DNA from: Aliarcobacter cibarius
GTDB taxonomy: Bacteria; Campylobacterota; Campylobacteria; Campylobacterales; Arcobacteraceae
Reading direction: 5' to 3'
Assembly (NCBI RefSeq): GCF_013372265.1
Contig: NZ_CP054051.1
Location: 124,001-188,000, forward strand
DNA length: 64,000 nt
The position numbers and the translations under genes are program-made. The notes beneath the pieces are model-generated. The model did no database searches. It had not been told where the DNA came from and saw only the letters and a list, made by a program, of their open reading frames with translations. Positions 37,360-44,796 of this stretch are shown here, piece after piece. Every line of letters starts with the position of its first letter. Position 1 is the first letter of the stretch.

Positions 37360-39995
37360 ACATAAAACCTTAAAATATGTGTAAACCCTTCTATTTCATT
37401 TTCAATTGGATAAGAATGTGGTTTATTATTATCGATTTCTTGATATAAGTAATCTATTTTATATCTTTTTTCGTCAGAGCAAAATGTTTCAATACTCCAA
37501 TCACAAACTGATCTCAAATTTTCATAAATTCCTTTAAATCCACTTTTATTAATAGCTTTTACCAAATCATCTACATCACTTTTAGAAGTAGAACCAATAT
37601 GAATAATTTTTAAAACTACTGTATTAGTCTTTTTATCTGGCTCAATAATAACTTTAACTTCATTCCCTCGATCAACTCGATCATTGATTTCTGATAATAT
37701 TGTACTAAGTGCAAATTCTAATCTTTCTACATCAGTAAAAATATTTTCATGATCAACTGTTTTTATTTGTTCTAAATCAAGTTTAAAATCATACATATTT
37801 TCTTTTCTTAATTTAGTAAATTTTTTTAATAGTTTTAGATCTTTACTATCTTGCTTAATTACAAATAGACTTTTAAAATAATCCATAATAATTTTAAAAG
37901 TCTTATCCGTATGAGGTTTATTTCCAATTTTTATAATCTTATCTGAAGACCACCCCTCTGTAAACTTATCATCACCTTTTCCCCAGCAAACAATTTCACC
38001 AGAAGGAGTAACATTTCCAAGATGCTTGTTAAATAGAAAACTTTCAATATTTGAATAAAGCTTACTATTGTTATTTTCATCTTTAGTTAATATCAGAATA
38101 TCGTTTTTAATTTCATTCCATCCATCTCTAGCATCACTTATAAATTTTTCATAGGTTAAATTTGATTGATCCCAATCATGATTAGTGTATTTTAATTTTG
38201 GTTCACTGAATTTTTTTAATTTATTTGATAAAAGCTTTGGATTATGAATCAATTTGTTTGAAGTAGAAATAATATTATTAAATTCATCTACTAAATTAAA
38301 CTTATATATAGCAACTCCTCCTTTTAAGGGTTTTTCAACAAAATAATCGTTAATAATCATTATATATCCACATTTTTTATCATAATATAAGTTCTCATTA
38401 ATGCGTTTATATTCAACTCGAAATCTTTTACCTATGTTTGTTTCAAAATTATGAATTAGGGAGTTTTCATATATATCAACTATAACTTTTCCATCAATTT
38501 GATCTCTTAATATTAATCTGTATAAATATTCATTTTCATATTCATCATGTTTTATATTACTATATTGATCATTACTATATATTCCAAGTAAAAATTGCTG
38601 CATAATGATATTAATATGTTTTTTAAAAAAATCAATTTTGTAGCCCATTAGTATAATTTCAGGGATTCTTTTTTTATTTATTTTTTCTAACATAATCAAT
38701 TCTTCTGTAAGTAATGTTTCAATAAATTCAATAATTTCTTTATTTAAATTATTTTTGTCAATTTTTTTTAAATCAATATCTAACCTATATTCATTTAAAA
38801 AATCTGTTTTTATTTTCTTGCATAATATTATTTCTTTAATCAAATTAAGTGCCACTTCTTTATTTTTGATTAATTCTTTTAGTTTCTCAATAAATTTTTG
38901 AGTCAACATTTGTGAATTATTTTGGATGTCTATTTGCTTTTGATCCAATTTTTTTACTATTGGAATGATTCCTTTTTTAATAAGTAAATTTGACATTTCA
39001 TAATCTAAATTTTCAAGAGAATAATTTAAAGCATTGGTATTAAACTCATTAGATATACTAGCATCTGCTCCAGCATCAAGTAATAAATATGCTATTTCTG
39101 AATTTTGATTCTGAACAGCATTTAATAAGGCTGTCCCTCCCTTGTATCCTTGTAGGTTTAGTTTAATATCCTTTTTAGTTAATAAGAGTTTTACAATATC
39201 TATATAGTTTTCATATGCTGCTTTTGTCAATGCAGTGGAATTATTAATATCCTGTAAATTAACATCAATATTAGTTCCCTCAGTTAACAGTAATTTAGCA
39301 ATTTCTAAATTTTTATCATCTAAAGCAGCTATTAAAGGAGTTACACCATCTATAGATGATTGAAAATTAACATCTGCATGATATTCTAATAATATTTTTA
39401 CATTTTCATAACAACCTTTATCAATTGAAATCAATAATGGAGAAGTTCTAGAACTATTACTTTTATTTGGATTAGCACCATTTGAAAGCAATAGTTTTAG
39501 AATGTTATTATTTTTATATTCACATGCGTATAATATTCCAGTCAAACCACTATTATCTACATCATCAACTTTTGCACCATTATCTAGTGCTAACTTGATT
39601 GTTTTAATATCAAATTTTTTTTTGACAAGTTGAGCAACATTTACATAATAACCTTTTTTAATAAAAATTTTTATAATCTCATCATCATGTCTTTTATCAA
39701 TTAAGTCACTAACTTTTATTTTAGATATATCAGCTCCCTCATCAACTAATTTTTTAAAAGACAGAGCATCACTATTTTTAATGGTATCTTCAAGTGATAA
39801 ATTTTTTTGCTTCGATAAAAAAGCTTTTGCACTTTTAAAATCTAATTCATTAGCCATTTTTTCTATTGTTTTAATATCCTCATTAGCTTTGGCAAGTTTA
39901 AATAACCTATCTTTATTTTGTTTTGTAACTATTCCATCTTTGAAAATTTGGTTATATAATTCTTTAAATGTTAAGTTTTTATAGTCTGATTTCAC
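37356..39995 (-). CDS. Ankyrin-repeat protein with GHKL/histidine-kinase-like C-terminus
   Basis: 879 aa with a GTG start, AAGGA about 12 nt before it. An N-terminal helical region is followed by about seven ankyrin repeats (about 85-345; DNSGLTGILYACEYKNNNIL, GVTPLIAALDDKNLEIAKLL). A long middle contains unknown folds. The last ~130 residues resemble a GHKL ATPase: an N-box-like ERLEFALSTILSEINDR near 765-780, then VVLKIIHIGSTSKSD in place of the usual DxGxG. A phosphorylated His could not be pointed out with confidence. It is cytoplasmic. It would be the sensor of the operon, with ankyrins as the ligand-reading part. Confidence 0.68.
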   Translation of the reverse strand: MKSDYKNLTFKELYNQIFKDGIVTKQNKDRLFKLAKANEDIKTIEKMANELDFKSAKAFLSKQKNLSLEDTIKNSDALSFKKLVDEGADISKIKVSDLIDKRHDDEIIKIFIKKGYYVNVAQLVKKKFDIKTIKLALDNGAKVDDVDNSGLTGILYACEYKNNNILKLLLSNGANPNKSNSSRTSPLLISIDKGCYENVKILLEYHADVNFQSSIDGVTPLIAALDDKNLEIAKLLLTEGTNIDVNLQDINNSTALTKAAYENYIDIVKLLLTKKDIKLNLQGYKGGTALLNAVQNQNSEIAYLLLDAGADASISNEFNTNALNYSLENLDYEMSNLLIKKGIIPIVKKLDQKQIDIQNNSQMLTQKFIEKLKELIKNKEVALNLIKEIILCKKIKTDFLNEYRLDIDLKKIDKNNLNKEIIEFIETLLTEELIMLEKINKKRIPEIILMGYKIDFFKKHINIIMQQFLLGIYSNDQYSNIKHDEYENEYLYRLILRDQIDGKVIVDIYENSLIHNFETNIGKRFRVEYKRINENLYYDKKCGYIMIINDYFVEKPLKGGVAIYKFNLVDEFNNIISTSNKLIHNPKLLSNKLKKFSEPKLKYTNHDWDQSNLTYEKFISDARDGWNEIKNDILILTKDENNNSKLYSNIESFLFNKHLGNVTPSGEIVCWGKGDDKFTEGWSSDKIIKIGNKPHTDKTFKIIMDYFKSLFVIKQDSKDLKLLKKFTKLRKENMYDFKLDLEQIKTVDHENIFTDVERLEFALSTILSEINDRVDRGNEVKVIIEPDKKTNTVVLKIIHIGSTSKSDVDDLVKAINKSGFKGIYENLRSVCDWSIETFCSDEKRYKIDYLYQEIDNNKPHSYPIENEIEGFTHILRFYV

Positions 39996-39996
39996 T

Positions 39997-40341
39997 CTAA
40001 TTTATTCCTTCTTTATATGTTTTAAAAATATATTCGCAACTACTACCACTTCTGCTAGGGGAGGTGTTAACAGTAACAATGCTATTATTTGCATAAAAAA
40101 TGTATGTTTGATAGGCTCTTAAATCATAGTCATTCCTAGTATCTTTACAAATATAATCTAACTCTTCCATTTCTTTCTTACACTTCATTAATTTATCATA
40201 TCCTGCTGTAGAATTTCCATACTTTTTGTATTGCCATCCTCTTTTGCTATATTTTCTATCATTAAAAACTTCTATACTAGGTTGGATGTTTGTTTTTCCT
40301 AAATATTCGTTTAGAATTTTATTTAAATCATTTGAATTCAT
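39997..40341 (-). CDS. Hypothetical protein, first gene of the kinase-receiver operon
   Basis: 114 aa, cytoplasmic, no recognised family. Notable features: YSKRGWQYKKYGNS near 31-44, two cysteines in the middle (KLMKCKKEMEELDYICKD) and a Ser-rich stretch SPSRSGSSC near the end. Its TAG stop ends one base before the GTG start of the ankyrin/GHKL gene, so the two are coupled. A shared-type promoter lies 26 nt upstream and drives the whole operon. It could be an accessory or regulatory part of the system. Confidence 0.6.
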   Translation of the reverse strand: MNSNDLNKILNEYLGKTNIQPSIEVFNDRKYSKRGWQYKKYGNSTAGYDKLMKCKKEMEELDYICKDTRNDYDLRAYQTYIFYANNSIVTVNTSPSRSGSSCEYIFKTYKEGIN

Positions 40342-40366
40342 AACTAATCCTTTTTTATTCTATCTA

Positions 40367-40399
40367 ATTTTATCTTTATAGATGGACATATCATGTCTA
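40367..40399 (-). promoter_or_regulatory. Shared-type promoter for the kinase/receiver operon (site 7)
   Basis: Minus strand TAGACA-N5-TGTCCA with TAAAAT exactly 21 nt after the first half-site. Confidence 0.65.
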
Positions 40400-40411
40400 T
40401 ATAAATATTTA

Positions 40412-41833
40412 TTAAAATTCAATCCCCAACATATCAAGCCTACTATCAAGTGAATTTAAAACATTATTTTGAATATCAATCAATGTTGTATCTTCATTTG
40501 TTGGCAATAATACTTTTATATTAGTAGAGGCTCTTGTGATTGCTACATATAAAAGTCTAAACATCATATCTTTATCTTTCATATTTTCTATTTCGCTTAA
40601 ATCTATATATACAGTTTCATAAGTACTTCCTTGTAATTTATGAATTGTTGACGCATAAGTATATTTTACATCTACAAATAGCTCTTTAAGTTCAAAGAAA
40701 AATTTCCATTTTTTTGTTCGTTCAGTATAATTTTTTTCACTTTTTGCATTTTTTGCTATATCATCTAAAATATTTTTGAATCTAGTTTTTGAATCTGGAT
40801 CTATAACTTTAAATGGTTTATTATTTAAATCCAAACAATCCCAAAAATATATTTTTAATGGTTCAAAATATATTTTCTTAGCACTTGATAACTCTACAAT
40901 ATCACTATTTTGATGAATTATTTTTTCATTGATTACATTTGCTTCTTGAAAAATCACTTTATCACTTTGTAATAATGGTAAAGGACTTATTACATTTTGA
41001 TTTTCCCAATATCTATTTCTAATTATTCTATTGTGAGATTCAACACTTGCATTTGTAAAACTTGCTATTACTTTATCTTTTTTTGCCCAAGTATCAGGTG
41101 TACAAAAATCATTATGAAAATCTTTTTGATTTGTAAAAAATTGCACATTATTTTTAAATGTTTCATCTTCAAAAAACTCTTTTATAGAAATATATTGTTT
41201 TGATTTGATTATATTTCTAGCTTTTGTAGCCATATTGATAATATAACTACCTTGAGCTTGTCTTACTATTTTTTCAAGTCTATATTTATTTTTTACTTCT
41301 AATACTTTGTTTTTATGATTATCCACAGGAAGTAATTGATACTCATCTCCAACATACAATACAGCTTTAATTCTTCCAATTTCAATAGCTTTTATAACAT
41401 AGTCATAAAGATTTCCGCTAACCATAGAACTCTCATCTACGATTAAAATATCTGTATTTGTCTCATCTTTATCTTTTGCTTTTGATGGTTCAAATTTTTG
41501 AATTCCTTTATCATAATCTGTAACGAGTTTTAAATTTAAAAAAGATTGTAATGTTTTTGTTTCAACATTTGTTGTATCTGCATCTTCACCTAAAAGATTT
41601 TGTCTTAAAACTTGCAAAGCTTTATGCGTTGGTGCAGTTATTGTAATATGATACTCTTTTTGAAGTTTTTGTACTAGTTTTGTTGTAAGATATGTTTTTC
41701 CTGTACCAGCTGCTCCACTTAATGAAATTTCATTATCCCAAACCATATTAGTTTTAATCATATTATCTAATTTTGCAAAGATTTCTTCAAAAGCTTTATT
41801 TTGTGTTGTTGAGATATTACTTGCTGTTTCCAT
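40412..41833 (-). CDS. SF1 helicase, RecD/Dda-like (intact paralogue)
   Basis: 473 aa ATP-dependent DNA helicase: Walker A GAAGTGKT (40-47), TAPTHKALQVL, ILIVDESSMVS, GDEYQLLPV, KIVRQAQGSYI, and C-terminal HKLQGST and YVAITRAST. It aligns over its full length with the helicase at 13845-15305 but has no N-terminal helix-turn-helix extension and a normal start. It is monocistronic with a shared-type promoter. The most likely roles are in replication, recombination or repair of the element; two paralogues under the same promoter type suggest duplication within the element. Confidence 0.88.
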   Translation of the reverse strand: METASNISTTQNKAFEEIFAKLDNMIKTNMVWDNEISLSGAAGTGKTYLTTKLVQKLQKEYHITITAPTHKALQVLRQNLLGEDADTTNVETKTLQSFLNLKLVTDYDKGIQKFEPSKAKDKDETNTDILIVDESSMVSGNLYDYVIKAIEIGRIKAVLYVGDEYQLLPVDNHKNKVLEVKNKYRLEKIVRQAQGSYIINMATKARNIIKSKQYISIKEFFEDETFKNNVQFFTNQKDFHNDFCTPDTWAKKDKVIASFTNASVESHNRIIRNRYWENQNVISPLPLLQSDKVIFQEANVINEKIIHQNSDIVELSSAKKIYFEPLKIYFWDCLDLNNKPFKVIDPDSKTRFKNILDDIAKNAKSEKNYTERTKKWKFFFELKELFVDVKYTYASTIHKLQGSTYETVYIDLSEIENMKDKDMMFRLLYVAITRASTNIKVLLPTNEDTTLIDIQNNVLNSLDSRLDMLGIEF

Positions 41834-41869
41834 TTTATTTTATTAATCCTTTTAAGTATTTATTCTGTA

Positions 41870-41902
41870 ATTTTATATAAACATATAGACTTATTTTGTC
41901 TA
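41870..41902 (-). promoter_or_regulatory. Shared-type promoter for the second helicase (site 8)
   Basis: Minus strand TAGACA-N5-AGTCTA with TAAAAT exactly 21 nt after the first half-site, 37 nt before the start codon. Confidence 0.65.
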
Positions 41903-41909
41903 TTATTAA

Positions 41910-42173
41910 TTAGTGTGTTTCATAATAAGCAACTACATCATAATCATATTCTGATAGTTCAGAGTCACTATTTACTCTTAATTGTCTTTTTAAAGCTTCA
42001 ATATTATGAATCCATTTTTTACCATCTTTAATAAAATATCTACCATTATAAGCGTCTTCATCAAAAACAACTTCAAAACCATTTTTGATGGCTAATAGTT
42101 CACTTCTATTAAAATCTGAATTTTTGATATTTTGTAGGAATTGTGATATTTCATTGTAATTGTAAGCACTCAT
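41910..42173 (-). CDS. Hypothetical 87-aa protein
   Basis: Small acidic cytoplasmic protein (NYNEISQFLQNIKNSDFNRS near the start; a strand-rich middle YNGRYFIKDGKKWIHNIEAL). No family recognised. It has its own shared-type promoter, with a perfect dyad, 32 nt upstream and a good ribosome site, so it is an expressed single-gene unit. It lies between the second helicase and the SLOG gene on the same strand. Confidence 0.6.
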   Translation of the reverse strand: MSAYNYNEISQFLQNIKNSDFNRSELLAIKNGFEVVFDEDAYNGRYFIKDGKKWIHNIEALKRQLRVNSDSELSEYDYDVVAYYETH

Positions 42174-42204
42174 AATAAATCCTTTTATGTTTATTTATAA
42201 AAGA

Positions 42205-42237
42205 ATTATATGACTTATTATAGACATATAATGTCTA
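42205..42237 (-). promoter_or_regulatory. Shared-type promoter for the 87-aa gene (site 9)
   Basis: Minus strand TAGACA-N5-TGTCTA, a perfect dyad, with TATAAT exactly 21 nt after the first half-site. Best single example of the shared architecture. Confidence 0.75.
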
Positions 42238-42257
42238 TAATAAGATTTAATTTGATA

Positions 42258-43004
42258 TTAGAATAGTTCACCTTGAACAGGTTTAGATAGGATTTCTTTT
42301 TCAATCCAAGATATAAAATCATTATTGAATTTTATTCCAGAAGGTTTTCCTTTATACATTTCAGTAATTAATAAATTTGAGTATTTCTCAGTAGGTAAAT
42401 AAATTTTATCTTCTTTTTTTATTACATTTTTTTCTAATAAATATTTATTTAAGTCTTGAGTTTTTTTAAATTTTTCAATTCCTTGATTTTGAAGATACTC
42501 CACAACTTCAGAAGCTGTATAGCCATTATGAGTACGATAAATAAACTCTATTTCATTTTTATTGATTTTAGTTTGTTCTAAAAATCTCTCTTCAAAAATA
42601 TAATAAACTTTTGCAAATTTATCAGAATCTATTGCTCTTAAAATATTTGCAAAACTTCCTTTACTTTTTCCATCCCATATTACAAAACTAAAGTCACTAT
42701 CATTTGACATAGCTTCATCTTTATATGTTTGTCTTTCTCTTTCATTTTTTATTTCACTTGAAACATTTATATATTTTGAAAGAAAATTTTTATTTGCTAT
42801 ATATCTAGGTGAACTAAATATTGAATACACTTCAACATTATCATAATTTGATTTTGAAAAAAAATCTTGAATTAAAGTATCTGTTCCAGGTGCATCACCT
42901 ATTAATACTTTATAATTTTTTGAAATTATATTTTCCAAACTTTCAATAATTTCAGAATTAAGCTTTTTTATTGAAATTGAACCTGATATAAATACTTTTT
43001 TCAT
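42258..43004 (-). CDS. SLOG-fold (nucleotide-binding) protein
   Basis: 248 aa. The N-terminal half is a Rossmann-type SLOG/LOG-DprA-like domain: KVFISGSISIKKL (3-15), VLIGDAPGTDTLIQDF (33-48) and VIWDGKSKGSFANI near 108-121, with the glycine/acid positions expected of a nucleotide-binding pocket. The C-terminal half contains a small HTH-like segment (GYTASEVVEYLQNQGI). SLOG domains cut or sense nucleotide derivatives and occur in conflict and signalling systems. It overlaps the phosphoribosyltransferase gene by four bases. Confidence 0.72.
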   Translation of the reverse strand: MKKVFISGSISIKKLNSEIIESLENIISKNYKVLIGDAPGTDTLIQDFFSKSNYDNVEVYSIFSSPRYIANKNFLSKYINVSSEIKNERERQTYKDEAMSNDSDFSFVIWDGKSKGSFANILRAIDSDKFAKVYYIFEERFLEQTKINKNEIEFIYRTHNGYTASEVVEYLQNQGIEKFKKTQDLNKYLLEKNVIKKEDKIYLPTEKYSNLLITEMYKGKPSGIKFNNDFISWIEKEILSKPVQGELF

Positions 43005-43570
43005 CTATTAACCCTTGTTTTTGTCATTGTAATTATATAAACATTTTTTACATTTCCATATTTATATAATACATTTGTTAATTCTTTTAATGTAGTTCCA
43101 GATCTATATAAATCATCAAATAGTAATACATTTTTTCCCTCATATCTATTATCAATTACTCCAAAAGCATTTTTTAAAATTTTTGCTCTATCATCTGGAT
43201 TTTGAATATTTTTTACTTCAGAAGTTGATTTTAATTTTTTAATATAATTAGTATCTACTTTTTTTCCTACTAATTTACCAGCTTCAAGTGCAATTGCAGT
43301 AACGGGTTGTAAACTTCTATCTTTTGAAGGTGGTACAGGAATTATTGCATCAATATAATTAAAGATTCTTCTTGATTTCATAAAAGTAGCTACCATATTA
43401 GATAAATTTGTAATAGTAGTGTTATCTTGTTGATATTTTAATTTATAAACAAGTTCTCCGATTTCAGATCTAACTGTATCAAAACTACCATCACTATTTT
43501 TTGAACAAGAAACAGTATGTAAATCCATAGTCCAACCTGCTGTCCAATTTCCTTTTATAAATTGCTCCAT
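43001..43570 (-). CDS. ComF-like phosphoribosyltransferase
   Basis: 189 aa type I phosphoribosyltransferase. The PRPP-binding loop is VLLFDDLYRSGTTL (about 148-161), with an upstream substrate-side motif DAIIPVPPSKDRS near 77-89 like ComF. It has no zinc finger, unlike full ComF. It would add to or remove from ribose-5-phosphate a base that is not known. Translational coupling to the SLOG gene suggests they act on the same nucleotide. It has its own shared-type promoter. Confidence 0.82.
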   Translation of the reverse strand: MEQFIKGNWTAGWTMDLHTVSCSKNSDGSFDTVRSEIGELVYKLKYQQDNTTITNLSNMVATFMKSRRIFNYIDAIIPVPPSKDRSLQPVTAIALEAGKLVGKKVDTNYIKKLKSTSEVKNIQNPDDRAKILKNAFGVIDNRYEGKNVLLFDDLYRSGTTLKELTNVLYKYGNVKNVYIITMTKTRVNR

Positions 43571-43598
43571 CTTTTTTCCCTTTTGTTTAGATGGAGAA

Positions 43599-43631
43599 AT
43601 TATAAAAGTTTATTTGGTCATATTTTGTCTA
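43599..43631 (-). promoter_or_regulatory. Shared-type promoter for the PRTase-SLOG operon (site 10)
   Basis: Minus strand TAGACA-N5-TGACCA with TATAAT exactly 21 nt after the first half-site, 29 nt before the start codon. Confidence 0.68.
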
Positions 43632-43639
43632 TTAATTAT

Positions 43640-43975
43640 CTAAATTCCATTATTATTTAATAAGTTTTTTTCATAGATTTCATCAATAACATTCAACAAA
43701 GAAGAAGCTATTGCAATAGCTTCTTCTCTACATATTGTACTATCTGAATAGTGAGATGAAATATTTCCATAAACTCTAACTATAGAAATATAATTTTTAG
43801 CAGTATCACTTAATATGCCTTTCTCATGGAGTTCATACACAGCTGTTGATAGAGACATTCGTAATGGTCTTCTTCCTATTTGTTCCTCATAAACTTTAAA
43901 AATGATTTTTTCTGTAACCTTTCTAAATTTAGTTCCTATTGTATCTAGGTCATCAAATAAATTCTGAAATCTCAA
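43640..43975 (-). CDS. DUF4145-like domain, probable frameshifted C-terminus of the next gene
   Basis: 111 aa from a TTG start, with no good ribosome site. The core VRVYGNISSHYSD fits the DUF4145 pattern RxxGNxxxH, an HEPN-like helical fold. The same frame is open upstream to 44122 with coding-like sequence (EIFQEDLKNNLEVQNTSIIK) that overlaps the end of the 220-aa membrane protein in another frame. Removing one A from the AAAAA run at 44102-44106 joins the two into TM-loop-TM-coil-DUF4145, the architecture of the 267-aa protein at 49903-50706. It is probably not an independent gene. Confidence 0.55.
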   Translation of the reverse strand: MRFQNLFDDLDTIGTKFRKVTEKIIFKVYEEQIGRRPLRMSLSTAVYELHEKGILSDTAKNYISIVRVYGNISSHYSDSTICREEAIAIASSLLNVIDEIYEKNLLNNNGI

Positions 43976-44054
43976 TGTATTTATTGGAGGATTTAAAATA
44001 GCATCGTATTTAGTAATTTTATCTTTGATAATAGAAGTATTTTGAACTTCTAAA

Positions 44055-44717
44055 TTATTTTTTAAATCTTCTTGAAATATTTCTTTGATTTTTGAATCTT
44101 CTTTTTCTTGAAAGCCATAGAATCAAATATGTAAAAATTGCAAAACCAATTACAGGTCGACTTCGATACCAATAAGACGTATTAAAACTTTTTAACGCTT
44201 CTTTCAATCCATCTTCATATGTAATGCTAATAATATCCTTAATTGAAAAAGTCATACTTCTAAAAATTGAATCCAGATATAAATATTTATCAAAAATTAC
44301 TTCAGAATGATATTCGTAACCTTCATATCTATTGTTTTGAAGTAAACTAATATTTATATCAGATTTTACTACTTTATCATTCAGTTCTCTTTCTTTTGGG
44401 ATTATTTCTCCATTTATTGTTAATTTGTCATTATAATATGCGTTTTTGCCAAAATTAATTATTGTAAGCTCTAATAATTCATTACATTCATCAACTTTCA
44501 TTCCATTTTTTTTACAATACTGTATTTGTTCTTCTAATATTATTTTTAATTGCCTTACATCTCTTTTACTACTTCTATCAACATGAGAATAGAAGTAATA
44601 ATTATTTATACCTGTTAAAATAGCAATTAAAAAAACAAATATGCTCCAATAAAAATATCTATTTCTTAAACTTAGCTGTTCTTTAATCTTTTTAAATATA
44701 CTTTGCTCATTATTCAT
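44055..44717 (-). CDS. Two-helix membrane protein, probably truncated by a frameshift
   Basis: 220 aa: an N-terminal membrane helix (about 19-40), a ~145-residue periplasmic loop with two cysteines (YCKKNGMKVDECNELL) and a second helix (about 187-207). It ends in a basic tail created after a frameshift in the A-run at 44102-44106. The restored protein would continue into the DUF4145-like domain at 43640-43975. It lies 79 nt after the caspase stop on the same strand and is probably the last gene of the FtsZ-like/protease operon. Confidence 0.62.
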   Translation of the reverse strand: MNNEQSIFKKIKEQLSLRNRYFYWSIFVFLIAILTGINNYYFYSHVDRSSKRDVRQLKIILEEQIQYCKKNGMKVDECNELLELTIINFGKNAYYNDKLTINGEIIPKERELNDKVVKSDINISLLQNNRYEGYEYHSEVIFDKYLYLDSIFRSMTFSIKDIISITYEDGLKEALKSFNTSYWYRSRPVIGFAIFTYLILWLSRKRRFKNQRNISRRFKK

Positions 44718-44796
44718 TGTTTACTGTTTCCTTTATATTAAATATTTTTTTATAATTAAATACTCAATTTACATCTTTTTAATTATAAACTTCTTT

